Source: an uncultured Gemmiger sp. (GTDB lineage Bacteria > Bacillota > Clostridia > Oscillospirales > Ruminococcaceae). Taken from it: a stretch of 46,799 nt of DNA. The position numbers and the translations under genes are program-made. Below, one piece after another: positions 17,175-24,658 of this stretch. The stretch covers positions 1-46,799 of the forward strand of contig CANRLV010000012.1 of NCBI GenBank assembly GCA_947631565.1. Reading direction: 5' to 3'. The notes below the pieces were generated by a model. It ran no database searches, was not told where the DNA came from, and saw only the letters and a list, made by a program, of their open reading frames with translations. Positions within the stretch are counted from its first letter, which is position 1; every line of letters begins with the position of its first letter.

Positions 17175-17203
17175 ACTGTATCACATACACCGGCAAAAAA
17201 CAA
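17175..17203 (-). promoter_or_regulatory. Promoter of the STAS-PP2C operon
   Basis: On the minus strand TTGTTT (17203-17198) and TACAGT (17180-17175) with a 17-base spacer, about 45 bases ahead of the STAS start. Confidence 0.6.
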
Positions 17204-17288
17204 GCCGTATACAGAGCTTTTTTGCCGAGATGCCGTCCTTTGGCCGTGCCGGGCAGATCTTCTTCCCTGTCCCGCCGCCGGCCGGCAT

Positions 17289-18668
17289 TTACCCCCGGAG
17301 CGCGTTTTGGATATTGCGTCTGCGTTTCTCGTTCAGCTTCTCGTACAGCTCCCGTTCCTCCGGGGAAAATCCCTCGTACTGCATCTGCTCCAGATCGCAC
17401 AGAACGAACAGGAGCTCCGACAGTACGTTTTCCGCTTCCTGCGTCACCGCGTAATCCTTCCCGCCGGTCTTCTGCTTCGGTTCTTTCTGCCCTTTTTCCA
17501 CCGGCGCCGGCAGCTCTTTTGCTTGTGCCTTGGTTTTGGTGCGCTCCTTCTCGACGGGGGCGATCATCTCCTTGCCAAGCAGCTTCTGGATGGATGCGGA
17601 CAGCTCGAGCCTTGAGATGTTCAGCATCTCCGCGATCTCCTTCAGGGTGCATTTCTCATGGGGCTCGCTCAGAAAATACAGCAGCTTCACGTCGACGGTG
17701 GCCAGGTCGTTGCGCAGCGCCACGATGTCGAGCAGCCGTTCCTGGAGCTTGCGTTCCCGATATGCGTCGAAGAAAACGCCCTCCCCCGCGAGAGCCCCCT
17801 TGCCGATGCGCGTCCGCTCATAGCCAAGCCGGTAGGTCCCGGGGATGTTCAGGGGGGATACACTGCCGTCGCCGGCGGCGTCGAGCAAAAAGCGGTACAC
17901 CTGCCCCTTGCGCTTCTCGTAGTCCTTATCGTCGAAGACGTCCTTGTAAAAATCGTTATAGCACGCAAAAACGGTGCGCTTCATCTCGATGGTCTTTTTC
18001 ACGCTGAGCCCCTGGGATACCAGGGAGCCCTTCGTCTTGACGTAATAATACACGGGGATGCGCAGGGCATAGATCTTTTTGGCGTGGCGGACGTATTCGA
18101 GATTAAACATGAAATCCTCGCACCAGCTGACAGAAGAGTCCATCCGCAGGCGGTGCTTTTGGATGATAGAGCGTTTGTACAGCTTGTTCCACAACACCCC
18201 GTAATAGAAATCCGCCGGCCGCTGCATCATCTTGACGGCGAAATCCGCCTGCTCCAGCACGCCCTCCTCCTCGATGCTGCCTTTCTGGGAGACGCGTTCC
18301 CCGACCACCCGGTAGAAATCGGCGATGACCATATCGCAGCCGTGCTCGGTGATGGCCTGCACGAGGAATTTGGTCGCCTCCGGCGTGAACCAGTCGTCGC
18401 TGTCCGCGAACTGGAGATACTTTCCCCGGGCCTGTGCGATGCCTTGGTTGCGGGTATCGGAAACGCCGGAATTGGCCTTATGGAATACCCGGACGCGCGG
18501 GTCCTTCGCGGCGTAGGCGTCGCAAATCCTGCCCGAGCCGTCGGTGCTCCCGTCGTCCAGCAGAAGCAGCTCAAAATCCCTGTATTCCTGGTTCAGGATG
18601 CTGTCCACGCACCGGTCCAGCGTTTTTTCGGCGTTGTAGACGGGGACAAGAATGCTTACCTGCGGCAT
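17289..18668 (-). CDS. Family 2 glycosyltransferase fused to a MarR-like winged-helix domain
   Basis: A 459-residue protein. Residues 1-230 are a classic GT2 (GT-A) domain: VSILVPVYN, LLDDGSTDGSG (Asp38-Asp39), QFADSDDW (Asp89, Asp91, Asp92) and SWCEDFMFN. Residues 325-372 read as a MarR-type winged helix, with TLKEIAEMLNISRLELSASI as the helix-turn-helix. Where the wing should be, a Lys/Glu/Pro-rich insert lies at 373-405. It closes with a MarR-style dimer helix at 406-459, containing LEQMQYEGFSPEERE. No membrane segment is seen. The frame is continuous, so this is a true fusion and not two genes. It might be a glycosyltransferase controlled by, or controlling, transcription, or the winged helix may only serve dimerisation. 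It lies outside the capsule operon, with its own promoter. Confidence 0.85.
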   Translation of the reverse strand: MPQVSILVPVYNAEKTLDRCVDSILNQEYRDFELLLLDDGSTDGSGRICDAYAAKDPRVRVFHKANSGVSDTRNQGIAQARGKYLQFADSDDWFTPEATKFLVQAITEHGCDMVIADFYRVVGERVSQKGSIEEEGVLEQADFAVKMMQRPADFYYGVLWNKLYKRSIIQKHRLRMDSSVSWCEDFMFNLEYVRHAKKIYALRIPVYYYVKTKGSLVSQGLSVKKTIEMKRTVFACYNDFYKDVFDDKDYEKRKGQVYRFLLDAAGDGSVSPLNIPGTYRLGYERTRIGKGALAGEGVFFDAYRERKLQERLLDIVALRNDLATVDVKLLYFLSEPHEKCTLKEIAEMLNISRLELSASIQKLLGKEMIAPVEKERTKTKAQAKELPAPVEKGQKEPKQKTGGKDYAVTQEAENVLSELLFVLCDLEQMQYEGFSPEERELYEKLNEKRRRNIQNALRG

Positions 18669-18748
18669 CTTTTCGGCATCTCCTTCTTCGGTCCTTTTGT
18701 GCCGCGGCAGCGGCAGCCCGGCGGCACGGTTTTCACCGCTTTAAAGCT

Positions 18749-18777
18749 ATGATACCACACGGCGGCGGGTTTTACAA
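18749..18777 (-). promoter_or_regulatory. Promoter of the GT2-MarR fusion gene
   Basis: On the minus strand TTGTAA (18777-18772) and TATCAT (18754-18749) with a 17-base spacer, about 75 bases ahead of the gene. Confidence 0.6.
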
Positions 18778-18796
18778 TGCCCGGCAAAACGCACGT

Positions 18797-20167
18797 TCAA
18801 TCCGCTTTGGCGGCATTGGCCAATTCCCGCCGGAGGGCCTTCCAGAACGGGAGGAACACGCAGACGGCCGCCAGCATGGAAAGAAAATCGGCGATGGGCG
18901 TTGCCCACGCGATGCCGTTGACGCCCACAAGGCGGTCCATCAAAAACATGGCCGGGATGTCCAGCCCGCCCTTGCGCAGCAGTGAGAGCACCAGCGGCGC
19001 GGCCTTTTTGCCCACCGACTGGAACATCGTGATGATGATCATCGCCACCGCGATGCAGGGCCCGGTCAGGCAGATGATGCGCTGGAAGCGCTGCCCGTAC
19101 TCCACGGTCAGCGGGTCGTCGATGAAGGCCCGCACGATGGGCCGCGCACAGGTCAGCAGGAACACCGTGCTCAGGCTCGCAACGCCGATGCTGTAGGCAA
19201 AAGCCGTTTTGACCGCCGCCATCATGCGTTTGTAGTTTTTGGCCGAGTAGTTGTAGCCGATCAGCGGGATGACGCCCTGCGACATACCGGTGGCGACAGA
19301 GTAGGACAACATATCGACCTTTTTGGCGATGCCGATGCCGGCCACGGCCTCGTTGCAGTAGGCCGCCATCAGCCGGTTGATGCAGACGTTGGAGACGACG
19401 CCCGTGATGTTCATGGTAAAGCTGGGCAACCCGGTCAGCAGCACCTCGGCCGGGATGCGCATCCGCCAGGTGTAATGGCGCGGGTGCAGCGTGAGCACGG
19501 TAGAGCCCTCGCGGCGCAAAATCAGCACGACAAAGTACCCTGCAGCGATGAGGTTGGAGAGCATGGTGGCGATGGCCGCGCCGGCGATCTCGAGCCCCAG
19601 CAGCGAGATGAAGACCGGGTCCAGGATCATGTTGAGGATGCCGCCCATCGCCATGCCGAAGCTCGCCTGTTTGGAGTACCCCTCGGCGCGGACAAGGTGC
19701 GCAAACACCGCGTTCAGTACCGTGGGCACGGCGCCCACGGTGATGGCCCAGAAGGCGTAGCGGCCGCAAAAGCCGTAGGTATCGCCGTCGGCGCCGATGG
19801 CCGGCAGCAGCAAAGCCCGGCCCGCATAGATACAAAGGCCGTACACAAGGGCGATGCCGCCCGCCGTCCAGACGCAGAAGGCCGAGACGTTTTTGGCCTT
19901 GGCCCGCCCGCCGCCGCCCAGGCAGCGGGAGATGAGGCTCGCCCCGCCGATGCCGAACAGGTTGGCCATGCCGGTGAGCAGGATGAAGATGGGCATGCAG
20001 ATGGCCACCGCCGCCACCTGATCGGGGTCACCGATCTGGCCAATGAAAAAGGTATCGGCCATGTTGTAGATGACGGTGATGAGCTGGCTGATGACGGTGG
20101 GAACCACCAGCGCGATGACCGCCCCGGGCACGGGCGCGGTCTCGAACAGTTCTTTGTTGTCGTCCAT
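18797..20167 (-). CDS. MATE-family multidrug efflux transporter
   Basis: A 456-residue integral membrane protein with about 12 hydrophobic helices. The N-terminus matches MATE exporters: IPTVISQLITVIYNMADT-like sequence (here VVPTVISQLITVIYNMADT), FFIGQIGDPDQVAAVA, then GGASLISRCLGGG. MATE proteins export cationic drugs or metabolites using Na+ or H+. GAGGCG eight bases ahead of the ATG is the ribosome site. It starts 2 bases after the stop of the MarR regulator gene, a very common MarR-MATE arrangement, so expression is probably controlled by that regulator through the palindromic operator upstream. Confidence 0.93.
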   Translation of the reverse strand: MDDNKELFETAPVPGAVIALVVPTVISQLITVIYNMADTFFIGQIGDPDQVAAVAICMPIFILLTGMANLFGIGGASLISRCLGGGGRAKAKNVSAFCVWTAGGIALVYGLCIYAGRALLLPAIGADGDTYGFCGRYAFWAITVGAVPTVLNAVFAHLVRAEGYSKQASFGMAMGGILNMILDPVFISLLGLEIAGAAIATMLSNLIAAGYFVVLILRREGSTVLTLHPRHYTWRMRIPAEVLLTGLPSFTMNITGVVSNVCINRLMAAYCNEAVAGIGIAKKVDMLSYSVATGMSQGVIPLIGYNYSAKNYKRMMAAVKTAFAYSIGVASLSTVFLLTCARPIVRAFIDDPLTVEYGQRFQRIICLTGPCIAVAMIIITMFQSVGKKAAPLVLSLLRKGGLDIPAMFLMDRLVGVNGIAWATPIADFLSMLAAVCVFLPFWKALRRELANAAKAD

Positions 20168-20169
20168 CG

Positions 20170-20625
20170 TCAGCGCGCCTCGCTTTCCGCGGCACGCAGG
20201 TTGTCCAGCGCCTTTTGCAGCAGCCGGTTGAACGCCGCCTGTTCCTCCCTGCTCATGCCGCGCAGCAGGCAGTGCTCCGTTTCGACCGCGTTTTGCTTGA
20301 GGGCTTCATGGAATTCCTGCCCCTTGGCCGTGGGCCGGATGACGCTCTTGCGGCCGTCCTCCGCCGCCGGGCGCCGGGCGACGATGCCCTTGCTCTCCAA
20401 CCGCTGCAGCACCCCCGCCACAGTGGACTGCGAGAGCCGCAGGTGCTCCATCAAATCGGCGGCGGTGAGCTCCTTTTCGTCATAATGCTTCAGGATATAG
20501 CGCAAAGCCTCGCTTTGGGTGGCTGTCAGGTCCATGGCGCGCGTTTTGCGGTTTTTCAGCTTGGTGATCTCGTTGCCCAGCTGCACCATGCGGGAGGCAG
20601 TCTGGAACTGTGACCGGTCTATCAT
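20170..20625 (-). CDS. MarR-family transcriptional regulator
   Basis: A 151-residue protein with the MarR layout. Helix-turn-helix: LTAADLMEHLRLSQSTVAGV. Wing: VARRPAAEDGRKSVIRPT, containing the conserved DGR. C-terminal dimer helices include LRGMSREEQAAFNRLLQK. The ATG at 20625 follows AGGAG by nine bases; the open frame runs 14 codons further through the operator, which cannot be coding if the promoter at 20680-20708 is right. It probably represses its own operon with the MATE exporter until an inducer binds. Confidence 0.93.
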   Translation of the reverse strand: MIDRSQFQTASRMVQLGNEITKLKNRKTRAMDLTATQSEALRYILKHYDEKELTAADLMEHLRLSQSTVAGVLQRLESKGIVARRPAAEDGRKSVIRPTAKGQEFHEALKQNAVETEHCLLRGMSREEQAAFNRLLQKALDNLRAAESEAR

Positions 20626-20648
20626 ACTGGGATGCTCCTGTCCAAAAA

Positions 20649-20680
20649 TATATCTCATGCGATGCATCGCATGAGATATA
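20649..20680. promoter_or_regulatory. Perfect 32-bp palindromic operator for the MarR-MATE operon
   Basis: A perfect inverted repeat with half-sequence TATATCTCATGCGATG, centred between 20664 and 20665. It begins at the last base of the -10 box and covers the transcription start. A bound MarR dimer there would block the promoter. The length and symmetry are those of a MarR operator; the match to this regulator is inference from position. Confidence 0.85.
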
Positions 20681-20708
20681 GTATAGTGCTCCTTTTTTTC
20701 TGTGTCAA
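20680..20708 (-). promoter_or_regulatory. Promoter of the MarR-MATE operon
   Basis: A consensus promoter on the minus strand: TTGACA (20708-20703), a 17-base spacer and TATACT (20685-20680). Such a strong promoter suits tight repression by the adjacent operator. Confidence 0.88.
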
Positions 20709-20835
20709 GGGGCCACCGTGTTTGCCTGCGCGGCCATGCGATGTATGCCCATCGTATGCTACTAAGGTGTCTGTTGGTCTTGATGGATGTGACGGATATT
20801 CGACCGCCCTTTTTGAGAAAATACTTTGCAGTTAT

Positions 20836-21939
20836 TTACTTTAGACCCAGCACGATATCACAGATGCGGTCGGCCTCAGCCAGCGGCAGGTCTGCGTAAA
20901 GCGGCAGGGTCAGCACCCGGGCGGCCGCGGTTTGCGCCACCGGCGTTTTGGCCGGGTCGAAACGTCCCTGAAAGCATTCAAACGCATTTGTGAGCGGGTA
21001 AAAATACTTGCGTGCGTTCACGCCCTGCGCCGCCAGCGCCGCAAACACTTCGTCCCGCGTATGGCCAAATACGGCGGGGTCGAACAGGACCGGGAAATAG
21101 CCGCAGTTCGGCCGCACCTGCGGCTGCTGCGCGTTGAGCTGCAGGCCCGGCACGCCGGACAGGCGTTCCCGATACCGTGCGGCAACGGCCTGCCGTTTGG
21201 CGATCTCCGCGTCGACATGGCGCAGGTTGCACAGACCCATGGCGGCGCAGAACTCGTTCATTTTGGCATTGGCGCCCACACCGACGACCGACTCCGGCCC
21301 TTTGATGCCAAAGTTTTTGAGCTGATACAGCCGCTCGCCCAACGCCGGGTCGGCAAAGGTGACGGCGCCGCCCTCGATGCTGTTGAACACCTTGGTGGCA
21401 TGAAAGCTGAAGCAGGAGGCATCGCCAAAGGTGCCCGCGCCGCGCCCCGCCAGCGTCTCGCCAAAGGTATGGGCAGCGTCATAAACAACCTTGAGATGAT
21501 GTTTTTTGGCAATTTTGTCGATGGCCTCGACGTCGCACAGGTTGCCGTATACATGCACCGGCAAAATCGCCGACGTGCGCTCGGTGATAAGCGGCTCGAT
21601 CTTGGAGGCGTCGACGGTGAAGGTATTTGGGTCAATGTCGCAGAAGACCGGCTCCAGCCCGTTGCGCACGATGGCATGCGTGGTCGAGGCGAAGGTGAAG
21701 GGCGTGGTGATGACCTCGCTGCCCCGCGGCAGGTCCAATGCCTGCAGCGTGAGCTCCAGCGCCATGTGCCCGTTGGTGACGAGCTGCACATGGGGCACGC
21801 CGAGATAGGCCTTGAGCGCCGCCTCAAAGGCTTTGTGTTTGGGACCCATGTTGGTCAGCCAGTGAGTATCCCAGATATCCTGTATTTCAGCGATGTATTC
21901 CTCCAGCGGCGGGAGGGAAGAACGAGTGACCAAAATCAT
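20836..21939 (-). CDS. DegT/DnrJ/EryC1-type sugar aminotransferase (VioA-like)
   Basis: A 367-residue PLP enzyme of the DegT family. Motifs: TNGHMALELTLQAL near 55-68, VVYDAAHTFG with Asp154 binding the PLP ring nitrogen, and SFHATKVFNSIEGG with Lys183 as the Schiff-base lysine. The sequence style, with WLTNMGP at the start and ILPVHVYGN, is that of dTDP-4-keto-6-deoxyhexose 4-aminotransferases such as VioA, which make 4-amino-4,6-dideoxy sugars. It is the last gene of the surface-polysaccharide operon. Its ATG overlaps the opine dehydrogenase stop by four bases and has a weak ribosome site, so translation is probably coupled. The substrate is inferred; no dTDP-glucose synthesis genes are in the window. 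Confidence 0.88.
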   Translation of the reverse strand: MILVTRSSLPPLEEYIAEIQDIWDTHWLTNMGPKHKAFEAALKAYLGVPHVQLVTNGHMALELTLQALDLPRGSEVITTPFTFASTTHAIVRNGLEPVFCDIDPNTFTVDASKIEPLITERTSAILPVHVYGNLCDVEAIDKIAKKHHLKVVYDAAHTFGETLAGRGAGTFGDASCFSFHATKVFNSIEGGAVTFADPALGERLYQLKNFGIKGPESVVGVGANAKMNEFCAAMGLCNLRHVDAEIAKRQAVAARYRERLSGVPGLQLNAQQPQVRPNCGYFPVLFDPAVFGHTRDEVFAALAAQGVNARKYFYPLTNAFECFQGRFDPAKTPVAQTAAARVLTLPLYADLPLAEADRICDIVLGLK

Positions 21940-22991
21940 ATTTCTGACGTTTTAACTCCCAATTTTATTTTATGGATATTCCTGCCGGTTTCCCGATAGT
22001 CTTTTTCCATCACGGCATTGGCAAGATCAATGACAAGAGAAGCATTGGGTGTCGGGACCCCATACAGTTTTCCCATTGCTTCCAGAGGCACAAGCCCGTT
22101 TGGTATGTCCTCCTCGATATACCGATGGTGGACGGAAAGCGGGGCATCGATGTCTTTATAATACTGATTGTTTTGCAAGCACTCGAACAGGTCTTTTCCG
22201 GATGTTTGATAGGTTCTTTTCAGCCACACAGTCAAAGGCTCCACGGGATACCCCATTGCATCCGCGACGGCCAATCTTTCCTGGTCGATCTTTTCCAAAA
22301 AGCGTGCGATGGTCCTTGAAATACCTTCATAATAATATTTGAAATCCACTTTTGTATTTTCGATCCAACCAACATTCATCAGCACCGGCATACAATGCAG
22401 TACCATACCGACATTTCCCAAAGAGGTTTCGATATAAGACCGTGCCGGCACAAAATCATGCCTTATGCTTTCCGGCAGTGCCTGGATCACCCGCTGCGCA
22501 TATTCCGATTTTCTTGTGGATAAAGGGATGCCTTGTTTGAAAGCATATATTGATACGGTATCCTCACTCAACTTTCTGCAGGTATAAACGATCGTCTGGG
22601 TCTCCGCCACCAGCGGTAAAGAAGTGCAGCCGCTTTCCCTGAGCGTATTCTCAAATTCCAGGATCCCGAATGTCCGGCCCGGATTCAAAACAATGATGTT
22701 GGTCTCATCCACATAAGGAGCGATCAGGCGGGCAATATCAGCATGTGCAGAGGATGGTGTGGTGACGAGGATCAGTTTTCGCAGACAGCTTTTGATATCC
22801 GTCGATACATAATGGATGTTTGCCGTTCCGCAGACGATGCCCTGGCAATAAATCTTTCCTGTACTGCGTATTTTTTGGATATGCTCTTCTGTGCGGTTCC
22901 ATAAGCAGCAGTTCTCCCCCTGAAGCGACAAATGTGCCGCCATGGAAAGACCCTGATGCCCCCCACCCAAAATCGTCACTTCATTTTTCAT
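21936..22991 (-). CDS. Octopine/opine dehydrogenase family protein
   Basis: A 351-residue NAD(P)-dependent enzyme. A Rossmann motif ILGGGHQGLSMAAHL (Gly9, Gly11, Gly14) starts it. The C-terminal octopine-dehydrogenase domain shows GMVLHCMPVLMNVGWIE with candidate catalytic His199 and Asn206, then YYEGIS, DQERLAVADAMGY and EEDIPNGLVP.....YGVPTP. Opine dehydrogenases reductively join the amino group of an amino acid to a 2-keto acid. It is translationally coupled on both sides (four-base ATGA overlaps) to the cobalamin-binding protein and the aminotransferase. Opines such as N-(carboxyethyl)lysine occur as amide-linked substituents in some bacterial polysaccharides, which suits the location. 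The amino acid and keto acid cannot be told from sequence. Base composition is more AT-rich than the flanks. Confidence 0.85.
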   Translation of the reverse strand: MKNEVTILGGGHQGLSMAAHLSLQGENCCLWNRTEEHIQKIRSTGKIYCQGIVCGTANIHYVSTDIKSCLRKLILVTTPSSAHADIARLIAPYVDETNIIVLNPGRTFGILEFENTLRESGCTSLPLVAETQTIVYTCRKLSEDTVSIYAFKQGIPLSTRKSEYAQRVIQALPESIRHDFVPARSYIETSLGNVGMVLHCMPVLMNVGWIENTKVDFKYYYEGISRTIARFLEKIDQERLAVADAMGYPVEPLTVWLKRTYQTSGKDLFECLQNNQYYKDIDAPLSVHHRYIEEDIPNGLVPLEAMGKLYGVPTPNASLVIDLANAVMEKDYRETGRNIHKIKLGVKTSEI

Positions 22992-24658
22992 ATGGCTTTG
23001 TATTCCAGTTGTTCCCGGTTGTATTTTTCTTTCAGGCGCAGAAGCCTGTTCTTTTCATTCAGGGGCTTGCCCGTACCCGGATGAACGGCCACGCATTTTC
23101 CGTCAATGATGGACGTTGCCATATCACCGCGGAATTTTTGGTTTTTCAAAATATGAACTGCATCAATATATCCTTTTCTTATGCAGTCACACAAAACGTC
23201 CGCGTTGGCCAGCGGGTCATCATACTCACCATATTCTTGCAGGATAAAGTCGATCAGCACCTGCGCCTCGCGCATCAATTCGGCTTTACGCTCCTGTATC
23301 ACCGAATCTTGCGCGATTGAAATATGGTCATTCAAAACATGCCGAATAACACCCTTGGCGATTTTACAGCTTTCGATCACCTCGCCGGAACGTGCCGCAT
23401 GATCAGCCTCACAATATCCCACCACATGCACGATATGCGGCTTGACGGCCATCTGCATGAAGGTGGATGCTGCCAACTGTCCTTTGGCGACATCCTCATC
23501 CGCATGAAACAGAGCAAGCCCCGCACGGGTCTCCCGGTAGATTTTGAAGTCGCTGCTTTTCAGCGATTCCACCATTTCGATCATGGCCAGTATCTTGGCT
23601 AAATCCATCGAGAACGAAAGACCGCTGGGATTGTTGAACATATACTGGGCAACATATTGCCTGACGCCCAACTTTTTTGCGTTATAGGCACTGATATAAG
23701 CCATTGCGACCGCTATCACATCAGGCGCATCGCGCAAACCCCAGTGATGCGGTTCGTTAAGTTCTACCGGGATCCCATTTTCGGCATGCCATCGAATCAA
23801 AGCCTGTGCTTCCCGCATGGAGACTTCCAGTTTTCTGCTGCCCCGTCCGTCCAATTCATTGTACCAGCACAGCGGAATAGCCGTCCATGCATTGTCAATC
23901 GTATCCAACAGCATTTTTGCGTACGGGAAAACATCCTCCGTGCCGCTGTAACAGCGCATGAGAGGATAGTTGCCACACTGTGAAGCCTCTTTAAGTTTTT
24001 GCAAATCCTCCGCGGAGCGAATCGGCACACCGCCCGCCCCGGTGAATTCCCTCTTCATGTTTTCCGGGTGGAAAAAGAACTGCTGCGCATTTTGATCCGG
24101 GCCCAAAGAAATAACATCCAGAACGCGTGCCTGCGCTATTTCAGCAACGCCTTGCACGGTCTCCTCCATGGTCGGGCGGCCATAATGGTGACGCAAAATC
24201 GGATAGGGATAGCTCGCATCGATTCGTTCCTCAAGCGTTTTTCCGTAGGAAGCAAGAGACTCGATATGCGGTCCGCCGCGCAAAAAACGGATCGTATCAT
24301 TGATATCGTCAAATCCATCCGATACATAATCAATAAAAGAATACCGGCGGGCAATGTCAGCGACCGGTTTCGTCCCCCCGAAGTCCCATATTACAGGAAA
24401 CGGGAGTTCCTTTTGCCGCTGTTCTATCTCGTCCAGCAGCGGCACCACATTTTCCGGGGTCAGCCGATAACTGATCCCGACCATATAAGGGCGAAGTTCA
24501 TATATTTTCGAGAACAGCTTGTCCACCGGGACGGCCGGGCCAAGAAACACCGTATCAAAGCCTTCCTGGCGGGCCAGGCTTAAGAAGTGGACAACACCGG
24601 CAACATGAACACAGTTGCCGATCGATGCTCCCAAAATCAGCTTTTTTTCGTTTTTCAT
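22988..24658 (-). CDS. Cobalamin-binding, glutamate-mutase-like protein (fused B12 and barrel domains)
   Basis: A 556-residue protein. Residues 1-130 have the layout of a B12-binding Rossmann domain: LILGASIGNCVHVAG, then FLGPAVPVDKLF, and IWDFGGTKP in the place of the GG loop. The cobalt-ligand motif DxHxxG reads C16-V-H18-V-A-G21: the His is kept but the Asp is Cys. Residues ~170-470 resemble, weakly, the barrel (E) subunit of glutamate mutase: CYSGTEDVFPYAKMLLDTI, then a helix-strand pattern ending in VELNEPHHW and YVAQYMFNNPSG. Glutamate mutase interconverts glutamate and 3-methylaspartate. Here both parts are one chain, B12 domain first. I infer an adenosylcobalamin carbon-skeleton mutase making an unusual amino acid for the neighbouring enzymes. 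GGAGGGGGG five bases ahead fixes the start; overlaps of four bases on both sides show coupling. Confidence 0.65.
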   Translation of the reverse strand: MKNEKKLILGASIGNCVHVAGVVHFLSLARQEGFDTVFLGPAVPVDKLFSKIYELRPYMVGISYRLTPENVVPLLDEIEQRQKELPFPVIWDFGGTKPVADIARRYSFIDYVSDGFDDINDTIRFLRGGPHIESLASYGKTLEERIDASYPYPILRHHYGRPTMEETVQGVAEIAQARVLDVISLGPDQNAQQFFFHPENMKREFTGAGGVPIRSAEDLQKLKEASQCGNYPLMRCYSGTEDVFPYAKMLLDTIDNAWTAIPLCWYNELDGRGSRKLEVSMREAQALIRWHAENGIPVELNEPHHWGLRDAPDVIAVAMAYISAYNAKKLGVRQYVAQYMFNNPSGLSFSMDLAKILAMIEMVESLKSSDFKIYRETRAGLALFHADEDVAKGQLAASTFMQMAVKPHIVHVVGYCEADHAARSGEVIESCKIAKGVIRHVLNDHISIAQDSVIQERKAELMREAQVLIDFILQEYGEYDDPLANADVLCDCIRKGYIDAVHILKNQKFRGDMATSIIDGKCVAVHPGTGKPLNEKNRLLRLKEKYNREQLEYKAI

